A stretch of 58,672 nucleotides of DNA from DATCVR01 sp036566745 (lineage in GTDB: Bacteria > Actinomycetota > Actinomycetes > Jiangellales > Jiangellaceae): assembly GCA_036566745.1 (NCBI GenBank), contig DATCVR010000007.1, positions 1 to 58,672 of the forward strand, written 5' to 3'. The notes beneath the pieces were generated by a model. The model had not been told where the DNA came from and did no database searches. It worked only from the letters and a program-made list of their open reading frames with translations. Shown piece by piece: positions 7,365 through 14,201 of the stretch (position 1 is its first letter; every line of letters starts with the position of its first letter). Position numbers and translations under genes: made by a program.

Positions 7365-8848
7365 GACGCCTCCCCCGGCCCGGCCGGCAGGTAGTCCTCG
7401 TCCCGCCACCACGACAGCCCGCGCGGCCCCGGCGCCACGGCCACCTTCGGTGCCACCCGCTGGAGCAGCGTCTCCGACTCGGTGAAGTCCATGAAGTACC
7501 CGGCGGTGTTGGGGAAGACCACGAGGTCGCCGGCCTCGGGCAGCCGGTCGAGGAACGTCTTGTGCCGCAGGATCAGGTCGCCGGGCAGGCACAGGTTGCC
7601 GCCGAAGTACACGCCGACCGGATCCGCCCCCGGCTGCGGCGCGTCGACCCGCGACCGCGGGATCAGGATCGGGTCGACGAAGAACTCGCGGTCGACGACG
7701 TCGAGGTTGGAGCGGTTCATGTCCAGGCCCACCAGCCACTCACCGCGCGCCGTGGGCTTGGTGAAGTTGACCCGGGCGGCGGTCAGGCCGAGCTGGTCGT
7801 ACATCGCGCGGCCGGGCTCGACGTGGAGCTCGACGAGGTTCTCGGCCAGGAAGGTCCCGAGGTCACGGTCGCCGTGGCGGGTCATCGGGGTGGCGAGGAA
7901 CGAGGCCAGCTCGGCTTCCATGAGCTCGGCGTGGGCGAAGCTCGCGAGCTGGGCGGCACCGGCGATCGAGCCGTTATTGGCCCACATCCCGAAGCCGGTG
8001 CCGTTCCACGACAGCGACGGGCCCTGAGCGAGCAGCCCGGCCTTGAGACCGGAGACGTAGGCGTTCCACTCGTCGGCGTCCTGGAGGTAGTTGACCTTGA
8101 AGCCGCCGCCGACGTTGATCGCGCACGGTGTGAGGCCGACACGGATCGCCTCGAGGTGGAGGTCGAGCAGTGTCTCGGCAGCCCGGGCTCGCTCCCGCCC
8201 GCTCGAGAACGGGAGATGGAAGGCGAAGCCGCGCAACCGGACGGCGTCGCGGCGCTCGACCAGCCGGCGCAGCACGGCGGGCACGTCCTCGGCGGGCACC
8301 CCGAACTTGGTGTCGAGCTCGCTCGATGGGCGGCCGTTGCGAGTGACCCCGCTGATCCGGATCATCACCTCGGCCGGGTCGGACAGGCCCAGAGCCCGGC
8401 GGGCGGCGTCGACCTGGTCGAGCTCGACGGCGTTGTCGACGTTGATCAACACGCCGTGCTGCAACGCCAGGCGCAGGAAGGCCGGGTTCTTCGGCCCGGT
8501 CGCCTCGATCCGGTGGCCCGGGAACCCTGCGGCGAGCCCGCTGCGCAGCTCACCCTCGGAGGCGACGTCGAGACCGATCGCCTGGAGTGCCGCCTGGCGG
8601 ACGATGGCGGCGGAGCGGTTCGGCTTGTGCGCGAGGAAGATCCGGTAGGCCAGCCCGGCCTGGCCTTCGAGCGCGCGACGGCACGCGGCGACGTTGGCCC
8701 CGAGCTGGGCGGGAAGCACGACGTTGAGCGGCGAGCCGAACCCTCCGACGAGGGTGGTCAGCAGGTCGGCGTCGTCCACCACCTGACGCAGCGCGGGAGA
8801 CAACGCCGGCGTCAGGTGGAAGGACGGCGCCGGGGTGAGCGTGGTCAT
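7361..8848 (-). CDS. Y4yA-like PLP-dependent enzyme (ornithine/diaminopimelate decarboxylase fold)
   Basis: A 495-aa fold-type III PLP enzyme. Lys75 in RIFLAHKPNRSA is the expected Schiff-base lysine of the alanine-racemase-like barrel; INVGGGFKVNY near residue 245 is the glycine-rich phosphate loop, and VEPGRAMYDQ near 345 matches the (E)PGR motif of DAP/ornithine decarboxylases. The C-terminal beta domain carries GDLVVFPNTAGYFMDF. Known relatives decarboxylate amino-acid-like substrates, including siderophore intermediates (SbnH). The gene lies between a CooC-like ATPase and a cysteine-synthase-like enzyme, with ATGA/GTGA overlaps on both sides, so all four genes should be made together. 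Assignment to the Y4yA subfamily is by recollection. Confidence 0.88.
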   Translation of the reverse strand: MTTLTPAPSFHLTPALSPALRQVVDDADLLTTLVGGFGSPLNVVLPAQLGANVAACRRALEGQAGLAYRIFLAHKPNRSAAIVRQAALQAIGLDVASEGELRSGLAAGFPGHRIEATGPKNPAFLRLALQHGVLINVDNAVELDQVDAARRALGLSDPAEVMIRISGVTRNGRPSSELDTKFGVPAEDVPAVLRRLVERRDAVRLRGFAFHLPFSSGRERARAAETLLDLHLEAIRVGLTPCAINVGGGFKVNYLQDADEWNAYVSGLKAGLLAQGPSLSWNGTGFGMWANNGSIAGAAQLASFAHAELMEAELASFLATPMTRHGDRDLGTFLAENLVELHVEPGRAMYDQLGLTAARVNFTKPTARGEWLVGLDMNRSNLDVVDREFFVDPILIPRSRVDAPQPGADPVGVYFGGNLCLPGDLILRHKTFLDRLPEAGDLVVFPNTAGYFMDFTESETLLQRVAPKVAVAPGPRGLSWWRDEDYLPAGPGEAS

Positions 8849-9810
8849 CGAGCGTCCGCCACGTCGTCGGCGATGACAGCCTCCGGCGGGAACTGGCCGG
8901 TGATGTCGCCGTAGACCCCGCGCACCCAGTCCTGCTGGGCCAGGCGGAGGTGGACCTCCCGGATCAGGGCGGTGCGACGCTCGCGGGTCAGCGGGCTCGT
9001 GCGCGCGAAGCCCTCGATGATCTTGAACGTCGAGGTGTCCCCCACGTCGTCGAGCGTGGGGCGTCCGCCGCGCTGGCGAGCCCGGCGCAGGCTCGTCAGG
9101 GTGGGCAGCGAGGCCAGCAGCTCGCCACCGATCTGCTCCTCGAGGTAGGCGAGGTCGTCGGCGTCGTTGACCTTGTTGCCGACCAGCACGATCGCGTCGA
9201 GGGTGCCCGCCGACTCGGCCAGCTCGCGGTACCTGCGCGCCACCCCGACGGACTCCGGCGTGGGCTCGACGACGATCACGATCGCGTCGAACTGGGCGTG
9301 CAGCGAGTTGGAGAAGGCGTCGGTGCCGGCCACCATGTCGCAGACGATCCAGTCGTCGGCGCCCAGCTCGGCGTGGGAGAGCAGGTTCTCCAGGATCGCG
9401 AGGTTCTCGTGGTAGCAGCTGGTGCCGATGCCCTCGGCCTGGTACGTGCCGACGTGCATGAGCGCGAGACCGTCCGCCGCCGGCGTGGCGAAGGCGGACA
9501 TGATCGGATCCGCTTCGGCCAGCGAGAACGTGTTCGAGCCGGGGCCTGGCGGGGTGGTCGGGACGAAGTGGTCGATGCTCGGGACACGGCTGTTGGCGCC
9601 CAGGAGACGACGGCGGATGGTGTCGATGTTGCCGGCCGTGGACAGCGCCAGCTCCTCGGGTGCCTCCAGCCCGAGCATCGAGGCGAGATGGACGTTGATG
9701 TCGGCGTCGATGGCGAGGACGCGCTGCGACTCGGACCGGAGGTGCTCGATGAAGAGCGAGCCCACCGTGCTCTTGCCGCTGCCGCCCTTGCCCGTGAATG
9801 CGATCTGCAT
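8845..9810 (-). CDS. CooC/ParA-type (SIMIBI) ATPase
   Basis: A 321-aa P-loop ATPase with a deviant Walker A, GKGGSGKST (residues 7-15), the signature IDADIN at 34-39 and a Walker B-like WIVCDMVAGTD at 154-164. The short N terminus that runs straight into the P-loop resembles CooC nickel-insertion ATPases rather than chromosome ParA, and a Cys in GTSCYHEN (near 132) could be metal- or sulfur-related. It is the first gene of a four-gene operon with three PLP/sulfur enzymes. ATG 9810 is preceded by a -10-like TATCGT seven bases away, suggesting a leaderless mRNA; an earlier in-frame ATG at 9843 would start inside the operator. A role in loading metal or a cofactor is inference. Confidence 0.88.
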   Translation of the reverse strand: MQIAFTGKGGSGKSTVGSLFIEHLRSESQRVLAIDADINVHLASMLGLEAPEELALSTAGNIDTIRRRLLGANSRVPSIDHFVPTTPPGPGSNTFSLAEADPIMSAFATPAADGLALMHVGTYQAEGIGTSCYHENLAILENLLSHAELGADDWIVCDMVAGTDAFSNSLHAQFDAIVIVVEPTPESVGVARRYRELAESAGTLDAIVLVGNKVNDADDLAYLEEQIGGELLASLPTLTSLRRARQRGGRPTLDDVGDTSTFKIIEGFARTSPLTRERRTALIREVHLRLAQQDWVRGVYGDITGQFPPEAVIADDVADAR

Positions 9811-9815
9811 GGCCG

Positions 9816-9839
9816 ACACGATAACAATGAGAATCGTGT
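9816..9839. promoter_or_regulatory. Fur/Zur-like palindrome over the promoter of the four-gene PLP operon
   Basis: ACACGAT and ATCGTGT form perfect 7-bp arms around AACAATGAGA. The interior, read on the minus strand (GATTCTCATTGTTATC), is AT-rich and resembles Fur-family metal boxes. It covers the -10-like TATCGT (9818-9823) of the leftward operon that starts at 9810, the position expected for a repressor. Whether it senses iron, zinc or something else is inference. Confidence 0.5.
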
Positions 9840-9858
9840 TCAACTAGTGGCCAGAAGA

Positions 9859-9898
9859 GAGGCCACCCCGGGTGGGGGCACGAGCCCGGGGTGGCCTC
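9859..9898. terminator. strong hairpin terminator after the secreted subtilase gene
   Basis: GAGGCCACCCCGGG and its complement CCCGGGGTGGCCTC form a 14-bp stem around a 12-base loop. It lies 74 bases past the stop of the leftward subtilase gene (9972) and just upstream of the next leftward promoter, insulating the two units. Confidence 0.78.
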
Positions 9899-9971
9899 AC
9901 GTGGGGTGCCGCGCCGGGCACCGATTACCGCGTGCGGGGGACACGCGGCGTCTGGTGCCCAGCGCGGCGGC

Positions 9972-12900
9972 TCATTCCTCCGCGATGCGCCAGGCGCGGT
10001 CGATCCGCTGCGTCAGCGCGTTGCCGGCGGAGTCGGTGACCACCACCCGGACGGTCGCGAAGCCGGCTCCCGGCGCGGCCGGGAGGGTTGCCGTGGTTGC
10101 GTCGGCGTCGGTCTCGACGGGGACGTCGGCCCAGGTGGCGCCGTCGTCGTAGGACACCTCGACCGTGGTGGTGAACTCGCCCGGACCGGAGGCGCCGGGC
10201 TGGTAGCCGGGTCGCAGCACCAGCGGATAGGGCGCACCGGCCGGAACGTCGTTGTACGGACCGGAAGCGAGCTCGTATCCCACCTGGACCAGCGGGAGCA
10301 CCGTGCGGTCCTCGTCGGTGCGCTCGGAACGGAACCGCCAGGTGGTCTCGGTGTGCACCGAGGTGTCGGCGAAGTTGCCCGACCCGTTCGTGACGTTCAG
10401 CGCCAGCTCGTACTCCGCGTCGGCCTCGGGGACGGTGAACTGCGCCTCCGGCCACGTCGCGGTGCCGACCACCTCGCCGTCACGGCTCAGCGTCAGCTCG
10501 GAGACGTCACCGAGCTGCTCCTGGATGTATCCGTACGCCGAGCCGGTGCCGTAGAGGTAGTGCGGCATCGCGATCCGGATCGCGTCGCGGAACCGGGCCA
10601 CCGGCGAGCCGACCAGCTCGCGGCCGCTGAGATCCGGGACCCCGGGACGGGTCAGCGGACCCCACCAGAGCTGGTGGTCGGTCTCGCCGTCCTCGTACTG
10701 GCGGGCGCCGGTCCAGGTCCAGTACATGTTGGCGAACTCGCCGTGCGGCTGGGCGAAGCGCTGCCACTGGACGTCGTCGACGCTGACGTACTCGGTGCGC
10801 TTGACCGGGCCGTTGCGGGAGAAGCTGACACCGGAGCCGAGCACAGCCGAGCCGGCGTAGGGGATGTACCACTCGCGGCGGCCCATCCGCTCGGAGTCCT
10901 GCCGGTAGTCCGACTCGACGGTGGCCATCGGGTGGTCGGCCGCGTCGTAGGTGCGGCCGGTGGGGATCTGGCGGTTCTCGGTGTACGCCAGCTCGTAGAG
11001 GTAGGTGGAGTCCTGGAGCCCGACCAGGTCGAGGGTCGCCTCACCGGCCGCGAGCGCCTTCTGGAGCTGGGCACCGGCCGTCGCGTCGAGGGTGTAGGCG
11101 GGCAGCGCCGCCTGCCAGACCGTCTCGGTCCAGGTGCCCGGCAGGTTGTTGTACGCCAGCACCAGCGCGGCCCCGGCGTCCTTCGCCGCCTCGAGCTGGG
11201 CGGCCAACTCGAACTCGCCGCGCCGGACCACCAGCGCGATCTTGCCTTCGACGTCGACCTGGGCGAACTCCTCGGGCGTGCCCTGACCGGCGTCGACGAC
11301 GGGCAGGTTGGCCTCGCCGACGTACGGCTGGAGATCCGACGCCAGCGCCGGCGAGGGCTGTACGCGCTCGCCGCCGGCGATCTGGGCGGTCAGCAGAGGC
11401 TGCTGGAGCTGCCACGTGGTCGCCAGCTCGAACTCGCCCGTGCGCACCCGCGAACTGGTCAGCGTGTACAGCGGCTCGTTGGCCAGCCCGTCGGTCATGA
11501 TCGAAGTGATCGAGGTGTCGCCCACCGTGCGCCGCCAGGACACGCGGTAGGAGTCGACGTCGGCCTCGCGTGGCGTCTCGACGGCGATCCGCTGGCCCTT
11601 GCGCGCGTCGTAGCTCAGGGTGAGGTCTCGGCTGATCGTCAGCTCCGGCTCGCCCGCCACGGTGTGGCTGAGCGGACGCCAGTCGCTGCCGCCCAGGGTC
11701 TCGATCGAGGTCATGACGGTGTACGGACCCTCGGGCACCTGGGTGCTCGCCACCCCGGACTCGTCGAAGAAGGCGTACTCGGGCCGGCCGGTGTCGGTGT
11801 TCCACAGCTCGACCCGTCCGCCGGCCGGTTTGCCGTCGCGGCCGACGGCCGAGACCGTCACCGTGCGCAGCGGCGCGTCGATGCCCAGCGACATCACCGT
11901 GCGGACAGCCTTCGAGCGATCGCGCAGGTCGCGGGCGTTGACGTAGCCGGAGTAGTCGCCGCCGGCGAGGCGTCTGGTCGAGATGCTGACCTCGGTGCTC
12001 GCCGTGCCGCCGGCCGGGACGACCAGCGTCGAGCGGCTGAACCGCACCAGTGCTCTCGTGCCGGCCGCGGACTCGACGTCGGCCGACAGGCGCAGGGTGA
12101 TCCGCCGGTCGGTGGGGTTGCTGTAGGTCAGGGTGTGGGTCAGCGTCCCCGAGCCTTGGGCGACCCGGCCGAAGGAGACCGCGCCCTCGCTGACCGTGGC
12201 CGACGCGCCGGTGGCGGCCGGGACGTCGATGCGACCGGCGCCCTGGAAGGACAGGGGTTGGCCCTCCAGCGGCAGGCTGGTCGAGATCAGCCGGGCCTTG
12301 AGCTCGTCGGCGGTCCAGTCCGGGTGCTGCTGCGCCAGGATGGCCGCCGCGCCCGCGACGTGCGGGGTCGCCATCGACGTGCCGTTCAGCGACGTGTAGT
12401 TCTCGTCGATCAGGTCGCCCAGCGACGTTCCGGCCGCCCGAGCGGCGACGATGCCCACGCCGGGGGCCACCACCTCGGGCTTGATCGCGCTGTCGCCCCA
12501 GCGCGGGCCGCGCGAGGAGAACGACGCCGGCTCGTCGGTCTTGGTGACGGCGCCGACGGTCAGCGCGCGGGTGGCCGCCCCCGGCGAGCCGACGGTCTCC
12601 GGGAAGGGTCCGTTGTTGCCGGCGGCCACGACGAAGAGCGCTCCCGAGCTCGCGGTCAGCCGGTCGACCGCGACGCTCATCGGGTCGGTGCCGTCGCTGG
12701 AGCCGGGGGTGCCGAGGCTCAGGTTGACCACCCGGGCACCCTCGTCGACGGCCCACTCCATGCCGGCGATGATCCAGTCCTCGTAGCCGGAGCCCTCGCT
12801 GTCGAGCACCTTGCCGATCATGAGATCCGCGCCCGGGGCCACGCCGGAGCGGGTGCCGTCGGAGGCCGCGCCGGTGCCGGCGACGGTCGCCGCGACATGT

Positions 12901-13832
12901 GTGCCGTGCCCGTTGCCGTCGACGGCCGTCTCGCCCTCGGGGTCCGGGTCGTCGGTGAAGTTGTGGGCCGTGCTCACCTTCCCGGCGAGATCGGCGTGGT
13001 GGGGGTCGTGACCGGTGTCGAGGACGGCGACGGGCACGCCCGCGCCGTCGAAGCCGGCGGCCCAGGCCTCGGGCGCGCCGATCTGGGCCACGCTCTCGTC
13101 CAAGGTCGCGTGGACCCGCCCGTTCAGCCACACCTTGCCGGCGCCGGCCAGCGTCGCGTCGGTGGCGCTGAGGGCAGCGGCGTCGGGGCCGCGCAGCGAC
13201 TCCCACACCTCGCGCATCCGCGTCTTGTCGGCGGTGACCGAGACCGCGCCGATGCTGGGCAGAACGCGTTCGGTGTGGGTGCTCGCGGGAGCGACCGGCG
13301 CGCTGCGGACGGTGTCTCCTTCAGGCGCGGCCACCACCAGCGGCAGGTCGGCGCGTGCGGTGTCGTCGTAGCCCTGTTCGGCCAGGTAGGTGACGTTGAA
13401 CAGCCGCTCGTCCAGGACGCCCGCGCTCAGGTAGGGCTCGGCCTCGGCGGGCACGACGTGGACCTCGCCGTCGCGCTCGTAGATGTGGGGTTCGCGGCTC
13501 CCGGGCTCGCGGGTGGCAGGCTGATCGACCCACGCCGCCTGCCGGCCGTCGGTCCCGATGTGGAGGACGACGACGTCGCCGGTGAGGAGGGTGATCGTGT
13601 GGGTCGTGCCGGACGCGTCGGCTGGCACGGAGGTGGGAGGAGAGTCGGCGTCACCCGCCACCACCTCGCCCGCGTCGGAGTCACCCGAACCGGGCTCGCC
13701 CGACGCCGGCAACATCGATCCACCCACGACCGCCATCACCACGGTCATGACCAGCAGCGACATCAGCCGGAGCCGACCGTGCTCGACGCGGCCCAGCAGG
13801 CCGCGGATACGGGTGGCGAGCGTGGGCGACAT
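9972..13832 (-). CDS. large secreted S8 (subtilisin-like) serine peptidase with PA domain
   Basis: A 1286-aa exported protease. The start ATG 13832 follows ACGAGGATCC. A basic N terminus and a hydrophobic segment at about 24-42 form a long signal peptide, and residues 75-230 look like a prodomain. The triad is intact: Asp272 (AVLDTGHD), His309 (GNGHGTHVA) and Ser486 (NGTSMATPHVAG), with oxyanion Asn406 (VVAAGNNG). Beta-rich modules follow, including a protease-associated (PA) domain near 845-900, and the C terminus has Ig-like repeats. It resembles the 1100-1300-aa subtilases of Streptomyces-type bacteria that act outside the cell. The upstream region (13833-14021) carries two palindromes, one of which recurs near the LAL regulator gene. 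Confidence 0.95.
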   Translation of the reverse strand: MSPTLATRIRGLLGRVEHGRLRLMSLLVMTVVMAVVGGSMLPASGEPGSGDSDAGEVVAGDADSPPTSVPADASGTTHTITLLTGDVVVLHIGTDGRQAAWVDQPATREPGSREPHIYERDGEVHVVPAEAEPYLSAGVLDERLFNVTYLAEQGYDDTARADLPLVVAAPEGDTVRSAPVAPASTHTERVLPSIGAVSVTADKTRMREVWESLRGPDAAALSATDATLAGAGKVWLNGRVHATLDESVAQIGAPEAWAAGFDGAGVPVAVLDTGHDPHHADLAGKVSTAHNFTDDPDPEGETAVDGNGHGTHVAATVAGTGAASDGTRSGVAPGADLMIGKVLDSEGSGYEDWIIAGMEWAVDEGARVVNLSLGTPGSSDGTDPMSVAVDRLTASSGALFVVAAGNNGPFPETVGSPGAATRALTVGAVTKTDEPASFSSRGPRWGDSAIKPEVVAPGVGIVAARAAGTSLGDLIDENYTSLNGTSMATPHVAGAAAILAQQHPDWTADELKARLISTSLPLEGQPLSFQGAGRIDVPAATGASATVSEGAVSFGRVAQGSGTLTHTLTYSNPTDRRITLRLSADVESAAGTRALVRFSRSTLVVPAGGTASTEVSISTRRLAGGDYSGYVNARDLRDRSKAVRTVMSLGIDAPLRTVTVSAVGRDGKPAGGRVELWNTDTGRPEYAFFDESGVASTQVPEGPYTVMTSIETLGGSDWRPLSHTVAGEPELTISRDLTLSYDARKGQRIAVETPREADVDSYRVSWRRTVGDTSITSIMTDGLANEPLYTLTSSRVRTGEFELATTWQLQQPLLTAQIAGGERVQPSPALASDLQPYVGEANLPVVDAGQGTPEEFAQVDVEGKIALVVRRGEFELAAQLEAAKDAGAALVLAYNNLPGTWTETVWQAALPAYTLDATAGAQLQKALAAGEATLDLVGLQDSTYLYELAYTENRQIPTGRTYDAADHPMATVESDYRQDSERMGRREWYIPYAGSAVLGSGVSFSRNGPVKRTEYVSVDDVQWQRFAQPHGEFANMYWTWTGARQYEDGETDHQLWWGPLTRPGVPDLSGRELVGSPVARFRDAIRIAMPHYLYGTGSAYGYIQEQLGDVSELTLSRDGEVVGTATWPEAQFTVPEADAEYELALNVTNGSGNFADTSVHTETTWRFRSERTDEDRTVLPLVQVGYELASGPYNDVPAGAPYPLVLRPGYQPGASGPGEFTTTVEVSYDDGATWADVPVETDADATTATLPAAPGAGFATVRVVVTDSAGNALTQRIDRAWRIAEE

Positions 13833-13883
13833 GGATCCTCGTCTCTGGAACGTGCGCGGTGTGGGGCGAGTCACCGGAGCTCC

Positions 13884-13903
13884 ACTGTGGTCTGCGCCAC
13901 AGT
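13884..13903. promoter_or_regulatory. 7-bp inverted repeat upstream of the secreted subtilase
   Basis: ACTGTGG and CCACAGT are separated by 6 bases, 52-71 bases upstream of the subtilase ATG. It is adjacent to the TGGGTGATC element at 13909-13928 and could be a second regulator site. No matching regulator can be named. Confidence 0.35.
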
Positions 13904-13908
13904 CGCTA

Positions 13909-13928
13909 GCGAGTGGGTGGATCACCCA
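13909..13928 (-). promoter_or_regulatory. conserved 20-bp element, copy 1 (upstream of secreted subtilase)
   Basis: On the minus strand this reads TGGGTGATCCACCCACTCGC, with TGGGT/ACCCA arms. A copy with one substitution lies at 14182-14201. This copy ends 77 bases before the subtilase start. The shared sequence upstream of two adjacent leftward genes suggests a common regulator, possibly the neighbouring LAL protein. Confidence 0.5.
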
Positions 13929-14021
13929 TTTTTCGTGGTGTCGGTGTCATCCGGCGGTGATCGTCGGGGTGAACCGGCTGCTGGGGCGGCCGAGATGCGC
14001 CAACGATCGCCACCGCCGTGG

Positions 14022-14147
14022 CTAGAGCGCTTCCCACCCGTCGTCGGCCGGAGTGGGCTCGGGCGGCGGCGGGTCGGTCGGTGCATCGGCCGGCGGCGGC
14101 GCGGGCTGGGACGGCGCTGACGGCGGTCGCGAGGTGTCCTCGTTCAT
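14022..14147 (-). CDS. small proline-rich peptide (41 aa)
   Basis: A 41-aa ORF, too short for standard tracks, starting at ATG 14147. More than a third of its residues are Pro, and it ends in an acidic DDGWEAL. Third codon positions are nearly all G or C. The conserved 20-bp element copy 2 lies 35 bases upstream, in the same relation as the copy near the subtilase. It lies between the LAL regulator gene and the subtilase gene on the same strand. The ribosome site is weak (TTGAGCATC), and another ATG at 14160 opens a different frame, so the ORF is not certain. No signal peptide or known family. Confidence 0.4.
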   Translation of the reverse strand: MNEDTSRPPSAPSQPAPPPADAPTDPPPPEPTPADDGWEAL

Positions 14148-14181
14148 GATGCTCAACCATGCGGGCGGCCGAGGTGGAGTC

Positions 14182-14201
14182 GCGAGTGGGTAGATCACCC
14201 A
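14182..14201 (-). promoter_or_regulatory. conserved 20-bp element, copy 2 (upstream of small proline-rich ORF)
   Basis: On the minus strand this is TGGGTGATCTACCCACTCGC, identical to the copy at 13909-13928 except for one base. It overlaps the last codons and stop of the LAL regulator gene (stop at 14195-14197) and lies 35 bases before the ATG of the 41-aa ORF. Confidence 0.5.
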
